The notes beneath the pieces were generated by a model that saw only the letters and a list, made by a program, of their open reading frames with translations, ran no database searches and was not told the DNA's origin. The translations under genes were made by a program, and so were the position numbers. From Capitulum mitella (lineage: Eukaryota; Arthropoda; Thecostraca; Pollicipedomorpha; Pollicipedidae), in the NCBI GenBank assembly GCA_030062745.1, contig CP099841.1:34836368-34900367 (forward strand): 64,000 bases of DNA, read 5' to 3'. This document shows positions 1-12,244 of this stretch, piece after piece. How positions within the stretch are numbered: position 1 is the first letter of the stretch; every line of letters begins with the position of its first letter.

Positions 1-2
1 CG

Positions 3-226
3 CCGCACCGCCGGCGCGCCGGCCTGCCGTGGCTGTGCGTCTCGCTCTGCGGCTCCCGGCGCTCGTTCGGTCGAAAGCGGCGGCGCGCGTCGGCGCGGTC
101 GGCGCCCGCCGAGCCGCCGCCGGCGCGCTCTGTGCCCTCCAGCCCGAGCCCACTGCTGCCGGCCGCGCGGGGCGCCTTGGCGCCGTCCCTGCTGCAGCTG
201 GGCCTGCTGCCGCCGCCGCAGGGCAG
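3..226 (+). CDS. Partial exon of an unidentified Pro/Arg/Ala-rich protein (enters from left edge)
   Basis: Frame 3 is open from the window edge for 74 codons plus two bases and ends at a good donor, AG|GTGAGC. The peptide is low in complexity: a hydrophobic start (LPWLCVSLC), then a basic cluster GRKRRR that could be a nuclear localisation signal, then Pro/Ser/Ala-rich sequence ending SLLQLGLLPPPQG. Splicing to the exon at 490 keeps the frame open (AG+G makes Arg). GC and CpG content are very high, so openness alone is weak evidence; the splice pairing is the main support. I see no known domain and no start codon, and the upstream exons lie outside the window. It is probably a disordered part of a larger protein. 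The family is not recognised. Confidence 0.5.
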
Positions 227-471
227 GTGAGCCGCCGGCCCCTGGCCGAGGTCGTCCGGCACCGGCGACGGCCAACCGGGCGCCCTTGTGGGAATGTGGT
301 GAACGCTTCGAAGTAGAGCAATATCTTCTGTCGTGACATGGAGACCCATGACAACTTCCATCCCGAAGAGAATCGTCCACTCCTCTTCTGAATTTCTGTA
401 GGGTTGTGTACCTTGCATAGGCCGTCCAAGTTTGCCGAAATGTTTGTTTTTTCAATATTGCCTGTTTTCAT

Positions 472-489
472 TACTAATGTGCTCGGCAG
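472..489 (+). other. Branch point and 3' splice site of the first intron
   Basis: A textbook branch-point string TACTAAT (472-478) lies after a T-rich tract and just before CGGCAG (AG at 488-489). The branch-to-AG distance is short, about 12 bases. It defines the start of the exon at 490. Confidence 0.6.
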
Positions 490-619
490 GGCCGGAGGAC
501 GGGGCGTGGTGTTCCCGGTTTCGCCGAACTGTGAGCCCTGGGCTGCAGGCTCCTCTTCGCTGTTGAGCGACTCCAGTCTCATGGACGAAATCGAAGCCGA
601 ACTGCAGAATAGGCGCCAG
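490..619 (+). CDS. Exon of the same unidentified protein
   Basis: One carried base plus 43 codons, bounded by CGGCAG before and CAG|GTGGGT after. Phase 2 on entry matches the upstream exon and phase 0 on exit. The peptide has a Ser-rich acidic helix-like end, SSLLSDSSLMDEIEAELQNR, unlike the Pro/Arg-rich upstream exon and much more protein-like than surrounding frames. The LMDEIEAELQNRR segment is an amphipathic acidic/basic helix that faintly recalls short actin-binding or coiled-coil segments, but I cannot assign a family. The next exon is uncertain; see 7560-7650. Confidence 0.6.
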
Positions 620-2450
<1,831 letters not shown>

Positions 2451-2518
2451 CCTCCCCCCCCCCCCGAGGACCGTCTTATAGCCTGGCCATTCACCAGTTT
2501 TCTCCGGGGGGGGGGGAG
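2451..2518. repeat. Inverted poly-C / poly-G arms
   Basis: A run of 12 C (2454-2465) and a run of 11 G (2506-2516), with matching CTC/GAG edges, are separated by about 40 bases. They form an imperfect inverted repeat able to make a hairpin. No flanking duplication was noticed. Confidence 0.6.
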
Positions 2519-2951
2519 CACTCCCGGCGCCCAGCTTTGGAATGCCGTCCCTCTGTTCCACCTGTCTGTTCTCGTATTGCGGGATATACGTGCCCGGATC
2601 TGGAAATGTTGTCTTTTCCGGCAGGCAAATCCGGCCACTGTCACCCAGCCCCCTTCTGAGAGCCGCGAGGTCCCCATTCCCGCGCCGAGGCGGCGGCGCG
2701 GGACGGTCTCTGGTGGAGCGGCGACCACGTGCTGCAACGGGCAGCCTCCGTCCGACGGGGCGGCGTTCACTCGCCCGGCCGCCTGCCGGCCGCTGGGCGG
2801 GGTGGATGGGGGCGGCCCCGGACGTCTGGGATGGGACCGCCCAAGCGCTCCGTCGGGGCGGCCCCGTCCGGGCCCCGTCGGCGCCCCTACGAAGCCGGCT
2901 CTGCCCCTGCCGGCGGCCGGCCTCCGTTTGCGTCACGCCGTTTGCACCGGC

Positions 2952-3226
2952 GTGACGTTGCAGGTGCCGGACTGACTCCGAAGAGCGTCGGCGCTGACGT
3001 GACGCTGCAGGCGCCGGACTGACTCCGAAACAGCGTCGGCGCTGACGTGACGCTGCAGGCGCCGGACTGACTCCGAAAAGCGTCGGCGCTGACGTGACGC
3101 TGCAGGCGCCGGACTGACTCCGAAACAGCGTCGGCGCTGACGTGACGCTGCAGGCGCCGGACTGACTCCGAAACAGCGTCGGCGCCGACGTGACGCTGCA
3201 GGCGCCTGACTGACTCCGAAACAGCC
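2952..3226. repeat. 48-bp minisatellite, about 5.7 copies
   Basis: Units begin GTGACGCTGCAGGCGCC and end GTCGGCGCTGAC. Unit starts fall at 2952, 2999, 3047, 3094, 3142 and 3190, with lengths of 47 or 48. The 47-bp units break any reading frame, so the minus-strand 16-residue repeat ORF is unlikely to be coding. Each junction carries TGACGTGA, close to a CRE/ATF core. Confidence 0.93.
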
Positions 3227-4769
3227 GACGGGAAGGAGTTCATCTCGGCGCGGTGGTCTGGATTCTGCGGCGGTCGTCGTGGTCCCGTCATCTAAAACGC
3301 AAGGATCAAACTTCTCGAACAGCAGGAAATTTTATTTGTAACTCGCCACTGACACCAGTCTGGGGTTATCTGCGAATCGGACGGCTCGGTGTTCTGGTCG
3401 TGCGGTCTCAGTAAAATCAGGCGGCTTCAAAAGCCGGACGGCAGTGAGACTCAAATGTCGATAGCGGCGGAATGGCTCCGTGACGCTTGTGCCGTGTCTT
3501 GCAGTGCGATGACCTGGCATTCCGATGTCGCCCGTCGCTGCGTCAGTTGTGGGGATTATACGGCTCTTCCTTTGAGGGTCGAAGGTTTTAGCGGCTTATG
3601 ATGCCATGGCGAAGACGATGTGATGTTTTTAAATGCTTTTTAGGCTTTTTAGGCTTTTTAGATTTTAAATGCTTTTTAGACTCGTCGCTTCGTGGCTGAT
3701 CCAAGGTGATTTGCACTATGACCTAATCATGCTTGTGTGATATGTGGTTGAGTCATTGGCGGTTGTGGGGCACTACACAGTGCAGCGGCGTGCGTGGCGT
3801 GCTGACTATGCACTACTAAGAAGAGATGTCTCCAAATTGAGAGATATCATCGTCCATATCAGAGTAGCTGGCGTTTAATACCAAGGCTGTTCCCGTCTTC
3901 TTTAGGTTCACCTTAGTGCGTCACTAATGAGCTTATCAGGGTTTTAGACACTGGTACAAGCGCCTGATTAACCGACCTGGTGCTGGCATGAAGTGCGTTT
4001 TTCTTCGTGGTCGCTGCCAGTTTTTGTGTCTGGATGTTGCTGTGTCGTGACTGCGTTTGGGGAAGTGTTTTTCGGTACAAATGTACCGCGACGCTAAAGA
4101 ACAGTGGTTTTCAGGTTTCGCCGTGCAAGCGTATTGCGGACGCGGCATTGATATCAGTGTAAGCCAAAGCTGGTTGGGCTCAAATTTGTGTACTCCTGTG
4201 TCTTTCGCGCAATTCGCTGGGGATGCGATATAATTTAAGTGGGGATGCGATGTAATTTAAGTGGGGTTCTGTGAATTTGATGTTGAGATTAAATGCGTGG
4301 CGAGTTGCCAGCAATGAACGCTAGTGGTTACCGGTGACAGAAACCCAAAGCAAAGTCGGCTGTGCTCAAATTCCTAAATTCCATGCATTCATTCATTCAG
4401 TGTGCATTGTACAGTTGGCCCGAATCCTACGAAGCGTTGTGCTATGTACGTACGTGCAGTTCAATGAAATTGTGATCATGTGTCGCTAGCCGCTTCCAAT
4501 GAACGCTTGTCACTACCAGTGAACGAACACCATACTTTGTTACTTCTTGCCTCAGAATGTGCTTTAAAGGTTAATAAAGGTGCCAAAGACCCCTTCTGTG
4601 TGTGTTTATGAAAAATCAAAGAACAATTGCGATTTTATGAGAGGAGATTCTGCTCTGGCCAGGTCGGAAACTGCGGTAGCCTACAAAGCGCGTGCCCCTG
4701 AGAGTGTTCCTGGTTATCCAGGCAGTTTTCAGTTTGTTGTCTCCGCAGATGATTGTACGTCTTTCTCCA
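3227..4769. other. Unique non-coding DNA
   Basis: Mixed composition with stops in all frames. Small duplications are visible: a TTTTTAGGC string repeated near 3640, and GGGGATGCGAT-TAATTTAAGT twice near 4213-4262. No gene, RNA or element was recognised. Confidence 0.5.
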
Positions 4770-4967
4770 CAGGGGCGTAGCCAGGATTTCGCCCAGGAGG
4801 GGGTCAGGACAAACCTAACCCCGCTCAAAACTGGAAACTGTTTTCGGCCCCTTTCTTTTCGAGCCCCGGGAGTTTGTATTTTTGTTCAGTTTTGTTGGGT
4901 ACAGAAATGTATAATTCTCAGTTCCAAGGAGGGCATGGTTCCTTCGCCACCTTCAGCTACGCCACTG
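4770..4967. mobile_element. Short hAT-like MITE (CAGGGGCGTAGCCAGG type)
   Basis: Begins CAGGGGCGTAGCCAGGATTT and ends CTTCAGCTACGCCACTG, an inverted terminal pair related to many ends elsewhere in this window. It is 198 bp with no coding capacity. The 8-base flanks do not match, so it is probably old. Confidence 0.6.
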
Positions 4968-5372
4968 TCCGCATATCGGGAAAATAATTTTTCCTCCTCT
5001 CGCCGGGCGGAGGGGGCGTTGTCTGCGGCTTCGACCGGGCGTTTCTTCTGAGGTGAACAGCCGCCGCCGAAATAACAGTACAGGCTTAGACCCCTCAAGT
5101 GGCTCAGGCCATCCATTCCTGGGGCTGCAGCGGGGGCCTTTCCGAATGGCGCAAATAGAAGTCTTCAGACAGCCGTTCCTTCGGGCCCAACGCTGACCCC
5201 CGCCCGTCGTAACGGAGCTCCTGGCTGTTATGGTTGGCCGTTACCAGCCCAGTCACGCGCTTCGTCATTCATTTAACCTTATCAGATGAAAAGAGGATCC
5301 GAGATTCCGGAGAGGAGACTGTGGCTCTTTGCAGCTCCGCCTGCCGGTCTGAAGGGTTGGCCGTGTCTTTTA

Positions 5373-5640
5373 CCACTTCTGCACGGCAGTCAAGAGACTC
5401 GGCCGTGGTTCTGTTACCACTTCTGCGCAGCAATCAAGATCTCGGCCGCGGCTCTGTGACCACTTCTGCACGGCAGTCAAGAGACTCGGCCGTGGCTCTT
5501 CTACCACTTCTGCACGGCAGTAGAGATTTGCTCTATTACCTGTGCGCGGCAGTCTGGGCGGGTATTACCACCTCTGCGCGCAGTCTGGGCGGCTGTTATC
5601 AGCTCTGCGCGCAGTCTGGGCGGCTGCTGCCACCTCTGCG
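5373..5640. repeat. 43-44-bp minisatellite grading into a degenerate array
   Basis: CCACTTCTGC recurs at 5373, 5417, 5460 and 5504 inside near-identical units containing CAAGAGACTCGGCCGTGG. After 5520 the array decays into repeats of CTCTGCGCGCAGTCTGGGCGG. The ORF across it exists only because of the repeat. Confidence 0.85.
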
Positions 5641-7559
5641 CGGCCGCCCCGGCGTGGCCGCCTCCGGCCGCCAGCGGCGGTGCCACGTGCGCCGGGGCAG
5701 TGACCGGCGCGGCCGCGGCCGGCCGGGTCGCCAGACGCCGAGCGCCGCCGCTCGGCCACGTGTGCGTCGCGATAACCACGTTAACGGCGCGCCGTAAATA
5801 AGGCCGCCGAGTAAAACTTTCACGGGAACAACGGCCAGCGCTGTCCGGCCGGGCCAGGACCCGGGGCCATCGGGATACCGTGCGGCGAGCTGAGCGGCGG
5901 GAGTCGGGCTAGCAACAGGGCGGCGCTGGCACCGGTTTTGGGACTCGTGGGAAGCGTGGGGATGGGACCTGGGACGGTGGAACCTGGGTCGGTAGTGTTA
6001 CAGATCTGGGACCTTGGGCGGTTTTGGGGACCTGATGAGATAATGACGCTGGGCAGGTGGCTGGGAAGAGGGGCGTAGCCGGGGGAAGGGAGCAACGGGG
6101 CCAAGACCTCCCTTGGCGCTGGAAAGTTAACGTCTTTTGGCGCACCAAAAGCGGAAACAAATAAAAATTTCCAGACCACGAAAACAAAGCCACCGAAACC
6201 CGAAGATTTTCCAGCCTTTAGAGGGGCGTGCTAGATCAGGCCCCCTCCTTGGGAATTCCTGGCGGCGCCCTCGGCTGGGGCAGCAGGTTCGGGGGCCTGA
6301 AGCGGCGCTGGTGGCGCGGAGCTGAGCCAACGATCCGAGGCGGCGCCGGCGCCGCCCGGCCGGTGCGCGGCCCGCCCGCGTCGAGTTGCTGCCGGCTGGA
6401 TAGACCCGGCGTCCTTGGCGCTCCCATGTCGGTCCCACCAGCGTGCGCTCAATGGGTGTGCGCTCCGCCGCGCCGCGTGAAGCGAACGGTCCTGGGAGTT
6501 TTGCTGGCCTCTCGAACATGTGACAAGCGAGGCCACGTAACGGCTTTCCCACGCAATCCTCGAGTATCAGCATGCCGTTTCAAATCCTGACACCCGAGGA
6601 CACTGGATATGTTGCGCTCGCGACCAGGTACATTCATTGCCAGAGTGGAGCCTCCTCGCTGACCGGACGGCGAGCTGCGTACTCGCCGCTGGTGAGTCGA
6701 AAAGCAGCGCCGCGTGTTCTGCTCCAGCGGGCCGTCGGCGGGGTGCAGCGACGTCCGCCGACCATTTGTCGCAGGGGGTCGCGGAGAGGCGGCCCGGACG
6801 CTGCGAAAGATCCCGGAACAATCCAGCTGGCCGCGCCGAGCCTCCCATCCCGAGCGGACACCGTCAGAGCCGGCACACGCGGGACCGCGGTCTGCCAGAA
6901 CTGCTGCAGCTCAGGGCCGAGCTACCAGCCGTGAGCTGCTGCAGCTCACCGAGCTACCAGCGCGCGGGCCCGCCGTCCCGGCCCGGCGTCGCCGAGCGCA
7001 CGGCACCAGCGCACCTCCGACCAGGCGCCGCGAACCGTAACACAGGGTCCAGGCCGGACTCTCTCCCCCGGCCTCTCTCTTGTCCCGCGCGACCCACTCT
7101 CGCGCGGCTGTCCGCCCCAGATACGCCGGGCCGTCTTCTCGGCGCCGGGTGGCGTCGGCCGCGGTGGCCGCCGCCTGCGGACGCCGCGGCGCTCACTAAT
7201 CAAAATAAAACCGCCTCTGATAAGTAAAAGTCGGACTGGCCGCCGGCTGATTGAGGTGCCAATAAAGAATTAACGGCGGGACGCGGCCATATTACCTGGC
7301 GGCTTTACACGGAGCGCGGCCGTTACGGCGAAGGGCCGGCCGGCCTGGCGGCGCCGCGGAGAGAGCCGCGGCGAGGAGAGAGGGCCCGAGGCTCGGTGAG
7401 ACGCCGCGGCCCGCGAGGAGAGCAGCGGTCGTCTCCGGGGCCCGCCGGGCGGCGCACTGACCTCCATAGGCGGCGCACTGACCTCGCAGGACGGCTGCCT
7501 CGGCGGCGCAGAGCCTCGGCAGCGGAACGGCGACCTCGCTTATCGCGCTGGGTGCGCAG
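5641..7559. other. CpG-rich GGCCGG block with an embedded MITE-like fragment
   Basis: Two CpG-dense stretches (to about 5.8 kb and 6.2-7.5 kb) flank a lower-GC insert. The insert has GGGGCGTAGCC at about 6072 and an A-rich segment at 6130-6210 resembling the inner part of other MITE-like pieces (for example near 54.65 kb). Overlapping ORFs on both strands are Arg/Pro/Ala-rich and reflect composition. Short TGCTGCAGCTC duplications lie at 6901-6950. Confidence 0.45.
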
Positions 7560-7650
7560 GGACGACACAGTTGATCTTGGACTGACACTCACTCGAGACG
7601 GTTGCATGGGATCTCTGGCCGCCATGCTGGGCGACATGAAATCCCGACTG
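7560..7650 (+). CDS. Candidate internal exon, unidentified protein
   Basis: A 30-codon block that reads as balanced protein (ending LAAMLGDMKSRL) lies between GGTGCGCAG|G and CTG|GTGGGTATC. It sits at the edge of a CpG-rich block. Entry is phase 2 and exit phase 0. The exon at 490-619 leaves in phase 0, so at least one unseen exon would be needed to connect them. It could instead be a first exon starting at ATG 7606. No family was recognised. Support is the splice-site pair and peptide quality only. Confidence 0.28.
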
Positions 7651-7849
7651 GTGGGTATCAGTATGTCTTCGACATTTGCGCCGGAAAAACGGAGTACCTA
7701 GCAGTCATGCCAGTAACGTACAGGCCTTTGGCACGAAATATGGACATGAAAAAAGGACATGATTGTCCTCTGACAGGACAAATATGGAGAGTAAATATCT
7801 AAGATGATGAAAGGGAATGCACCAAATGACAAAATGACATGAGATGTCC

Positions 7850-8114
7850 CAGGGACGTCGCCAAGGGGAGGGCCATGGGGACCATGCCCCTCCCCCGAGC
7901 CAAGCGGTCTACATTAGACATGTAGTGATTTCGTAGGAATACGGAATAGTTGTCATATATATGTTGCAAAAGGAAACATTATATCTTTTCCCGCGCGTAA
8001 AATGTGAGGTAATTACATGAAATTACTGCTTTTTTCCTATAAATTTAGTCATATGCTAGTGACACAAGACAAAATTCGACATTTGCCTGAGGCCAAACCC
8101 TGGCTATGTGCCTG
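7850..8114 (+). mobile_element. hAT-like MITE family A, copy 1
   Basis: Runs from CAGGGACGTCGCCAAGG to CCTGGCTATGTGCCTG, 265 bp. It is homologous to 42535-42807 and, inverted, 51234-51516 (shared AAGCGGTCTACA, GAATACGGAATAG, GTTGCAAAAG, CATATGC-AGTG). The flanking octamers AGATGTCC and AGATAGCC agree at 6 of 8 positions, as expected for an aged 8-bp hAT duplication. A GGGGAGGGCCATGG/ACCATGCCCCTCCCC hairpin lies just inside the left end. Non-coding. Confidence 0.85.
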
Positions 8115-8660
8115 AGATAGCCCATTCAGACGGAGTCACGAGATCTCCGATATTTAGGAAGGAGGCGCGATCTCACCGACATTCAGGACGGAGACATCGT
8201 CAGTGAGAACTGCTCACAGTCGGGACGGAGACGCGAAATCTTCGGCAGTCCAGGCAGAGGCGCGACATCTTTGACGTTCAGGAATTCAGGTCGTAGGCGC
8301 GATATCTCTGAGTGAGGACTGTTCACGGAAGGGACGGAAACGCGAGATCCCTGACGGTCGGGACAGAGACACAAGATCTCCGACAGTTAGGACAGAGACG
8401 GGAACAGCTCTGACAGTCAGGACAGAGACACAACACACGCGACATCTCCGGCAGACAGGACCGAGCTACCGGATTAAAGACAGAGACGCGACATCTGGGG
8501 TAACCATGAAGGGGTGCCATGTCGCCGACATTCAGGACGAAGGCACGATATCTCTCGGCGAGGACTGTTCACATAAATGACGGGAAGGCCAGGTCTCCGA
8601 CGGTCGGAGCAGAGATAAGATGTCCGACAGTCAGGACAGAGACGCAAACATCCCGACAGC
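8115..8660. repeat. Degenerate tandem array, about 30-40-bp units
   Basis: Variants of GACAGTCAGGACAGAGACGCGA followed by ATCTCCGAC recur throughout. A longer-range repeat is also visible: GAGGACTGTTCAC plus GGGACGG-like sequence near 8313 and 8558. Unit length and phase vary, so it is non-coding. Confidence 0.75.
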
Positions 8661-9257
8661 ACGGGCGGCGGCAGACGGCGTGAGCCCGCCGCCCGGAGGC
8701 CGCTGACGTCACCTGACGGGCGTTTTTGCGGCGCCGAAACCCGCCGGGCGCGGCGTTTTTGTCGCGCTGCGTCGCGGCGCGGCGACGCGGCTTCTCGCCC
8801 GTCATCGTCCATAATTCGCGGCGGAGAGCGGCCGCCGCCGAGACGCGCCCCGCGCCGTTTTTGCCGGCCACGAGTACGGCCGGGCGCTCCGGCGGCGCCA
8901 CCGTGCGGCCGCCGCGCTGGTGCGCGGAAGAGCCCGACGCGCAGTCGCGCGCTTCTTGCGGCGCTGCAGGTGCCGGTTTTTGCGCAGCCCGCGACCGGCC
9001 CATGGTGCATAGCCGGTGCGGCGGCGGGCTCATCACGCGGTGAAAAAGTCGCCGGCGCCATCACCGCCGCACCTGCGCACTTGCACAGACGCCTGACTGC
9101 CTTGACTTGGTCGTCGTCTTCGAGTGGACCAAGCAACCTGGTGCCATGACTGCATACCGTGCTGGGACGGACTGGGAACAATGTGTCGTCTGTCGAGGCT
9201 TAGAGGTACTTCACCAAAATTTTCACAGCTTTCGTGAGGTTTTAGTTCGCAAACATC
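8661..9257. other. CpG-rich non-coding block
   Basis: Dense in CpG from 8.66 to about 9.08 kb, with Arg/Ala/Pro-biased ORFs on both strands and no splice-site logic. The block then falls to average composition. No gene assigned. Confidence 0.45.
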
Positions 9258-9455
9258 TCTGGAGAGTGGACTAGGGAACCTGGTGCCGAGGCTCAGTAAA
9301 TTATCCTGGAAAGAGGACCAAGGAGCCTGAGACAGGGGCTCAGTAAATTATCCTGGAGAGAGAGGATCAAGAAACCTGGTGCCGAGGCTGGCTAAGTAGT
9401 CCTGGAGAGAGAGCTAGGAACCTGGTGACGAAGCTGATCAGATTGCCCGGGAGCG
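9258..9455. repeat. 46-49-bp tandem repeat, four imperfect units
   Basis: The motif CCTGGTGCCGAGGCTCAGTA, followed by ATCCTGGAGAGAG, recurs with spacing 47, 49 and 46 (anchors at 9291, 9338, 9387, 9433). Confidence 0.8.
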
Positions 9456-11375
9456 GACGAAGAAGTTTGGCGCTTGTGCGCAGTGAAGGGTAGAGGCAAG
9501 GGCGTTTTTATCGCTTGCAATAAAAACTATGCTGAGGCTGTTGTGGGAAAACATTTCATGGTCTCAGGACATCGCTGCAGCCTGTGTCTGCGCCTCCTCG
9601 TTCGCCATTATTGTTTTACGGCTTGCAGCCGCGACACACTGTTCTCGCTTTTTGGTGCAACTCCGCGGCGCCACCTGTCCGTTGAACGGACCTCCCAGCC
9701 GCCTGCGAGCGAGCGCCACGTCCAGGTGGGTCGTGCCTGTGGATGTTGCCAGTCTGAACGTTTGAACCAGGCCGCCGCTCGACGGCCGCACTCAGAGGAG
9801 CATCGGACAGAGGAGCGGATTCCCGGGCCCGCCGCGGACGTGCTGCCACGAGGCCTCAGGAGCAGTCCCTCGGTCTGTGACCCCGGGTCTCCACTGGCAG
9901 GGAGCTGGCGGGCGGGAGGACCGCCGGCGGGGCTGAAGGGGGCGGGACAGGCGCCGCCGCAGCGCCGCCGTCCGCCGCCCCGGAGAGCGCTCGCCGCCGC
10001 CCTCTGTAGCCCCAGGGAAAGCTGTCTGCAGAGCCGCAGCAGGCGGCTCAGCCGCCGGCGGCCCTCCCGTCCAGACAGCTGGCTGCGGATCGTGTGGCGC
10101 GCCCTCGAGTGTGTTTGAGTGACTGAGGGGCAAGAGTCCGCGTGCACTTAGGTACGAATCGCAAGAAGCGGAGAATACACGGACAGGAACACCACTGTCA
10201 CTGTCCTGACGCCTCTGTGACAGCAGGATCGATACCCACGATGGCGGCAGCCACAGCGGTTGTTTTTCGGCAGCAGTGTGCGTGGAGGAGGAGTTCAGCG
10301 GTGGTTGTCCTTAACACAACAATGAGTGTCCTTTTCCCGTGCACGCGGAAAACACTCCGGCCACCGGCCCACTCCGAAGTGATGCCGCTCTGAAGCGCGC
10401 GAAAAAAAACGCAGCGTGGGAGTGTGACCGCCTCTCACACCGCCACTTGACTGAAACGGCTGGGCGTCCGTCCAGCCAGAGAGACCTTCAAAACAACTCG
10501 ACTGCTCAAAGTCACTCACACGCAGATCATTCATCCGGCAGAGGGGGCGGACGACCTGCTTACGTCGCTGTTACACGGAATCGCTGCGATGCTGAAAAAC
10601 AATTTTAGACCACTTATTCTGACACGAAGGAGTTCATCCTTCCCTAATTGCTTCAGCGTAGGGGCTCAAGAATCATTAGCCGTTCTGTGACGGACACTTC
10701 GTTAAGGTCTGCAGGGAGAACGGAAAAACTGGTCGGCCCTGGGAACAGGAACCGCAACCTCCGCAGGACGGCTGAAAGACCGGAATATAAACCGCCGTGT
10801 CTACAGGGAGTTCAGATTTGGACATATGGTGGCCGCCAAACAACGGAAAAAAACCCATGTCGTTCCCAGGCGGGGATGACGGTAAGGCCCACTAGGCGGT
10901 GCCTCCGAAAGTAAGGCCGGTCAGTTAAATTCTCAGAGCCCCGAGTTCGGGTGTTCCAGGCGGCCCCTGCGGCCGCTCATGCAATGATCTACGGTCGCGG
11001 CGTGACGATCTGCAAGGTCAACCCAGCGCTCAGATCAGCTACTGTTGGCTGCGACAGCTCGATTTTTATGTCCGACATTATCGGTTTATCCCTCCAGTCG
11101 AAAATCGTGACCCACAGAGAGATGACGATGACAACGTACGCCACTGGATGTCGAAACAGGAGAAAGACGCAGTTTTTTACCGGAAAGTCATTGGGTGCGA
11201 CGTAGCAAAAGGTTATTAGGTACAAACCAAGCCTTCAGCCCAATTGCGCTATTGCCAGCAGCGTGTCCATACAATCGTCGTGGACCTGTGTACCTCTGTG
11301 CACCAATAAAAAGAAGTAATTAAATATGCTGTATACAGCGACGGCGGAAAAGGGGGGGGGCAGGAGGGGCGGTCG
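9456..11375. other. Unique DNA with a CpG-rich block (9.65-10.1 kb)
   Basis: The block at 9.65-10.1 kb carries overlapping ORFs on both strands that mirror each other, a sign of composition rather than coding. The rest is mixed-composition DNA without recognisable genes. Confidence 0.45.
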
Positions 11376-11423
11376 CCCCCCCAGCCTGACGGCTGGGGGG
11401 GCAAAACTATGGTTTTGCCCCCC
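11376..11423. repeat. Two overlapping perfect hairpins sharing one G tract
   Basis: Hairpin 1 (11376-11401) pairs CCCCCCCAGCC with GGCTGGGGGGG around the loop TGAC. Hairpin 2 (11396-11423) pairs GGGGGGCAAAAC with GTTTTGCCCCCC around the loop TATG. They share the G run at 11395-11401, so only one can form at a time. The setting is poly-G rich and may be the end of a decayed MITE. Confidence 0.85.
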
Positions 11424-12244
11424 AGAAATTTCGGCCACTGCACCAACCAAAATCGTAAAAAATCAGTCTTACGCTATGAAGAAAAGAAAAAAGTCATTAT
11501 GGGAACATCGGCGACAGACGATAACAGTTTTCGCGAAATTGAGTACAAATCCGAAGTTTTTTTTCGGATATGGTAGGCATTAAATTTGATGGTACTAGGC
11601 GCCCATTATAAGACGCGACGATTCTGGCGATGATTTCAAGAGTAATCAGGACAAGTGTACGCGGTAGCCTTTTGTACCAAACGTGAAGTCAATAAGGAGA
11701 GATATGACCGTTTTTGTAAACAGTAATACATGTGCATAGGAACGGGGGAAGGGTGGAGGGCGGGGCCATGGCCCCCACTTTTGGGAAATTTAACATTAAC
11801 CCTATGGAGAAAATTATATCATATTTATTATCTGCTACCCTTGTGTGATTTTAGCGTCATTCAGCTTGACGTATTTTGAGATTCTTTTTTGTATACCATG
11901 CGTAGTAGTGTTGGACATGGAACTGATTGTTAATCCTTTGGGCACTATGGCAAGATGGTTCCGTCCATTACAGTGGCGTAGCCAAGGGGGGCAAAGGAGC
12001 CATGCTCCCTCCCCCCCCCGCTGGAGGCCAAGCGGAGCCACCTTGCGGCTGAGTGGGCCCCCTGGGGCCGAAGGCCCCAGTTCTTTGTGTGAGGCGTGAG
12101 GCGTGAGATGATAGCGTGAGGCACACGCTGAGCGTCTTACACTGTCCGAAACAGACAATCAAAGCAAAATAAGAATATTCTAAGCATTAAAAAAGACTTA
12201 CGAACCGAAAGAAAACGTACTCCGAATATACAAGAATGCTTTAT
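11424..12244. other. Mixed DNA with poly-G/C MITE debris
   Basis: Contains a CAGTGGCGTAGCCAAGGGGG terminus at 11971 (hAT-like) and a GGGCGGGGCCATGGCCCCC palindrome near 11760. No partner end was confirmed and no gene seen. Confidence 0.45.

Noticed and set aside
2887-3291. Minus-strand ORF with a 16-residue repeat
   Set aside because: Two units are 47 rather than 48 bp, which shifts the frame mid-array; conservation follows DNA units, not codons.
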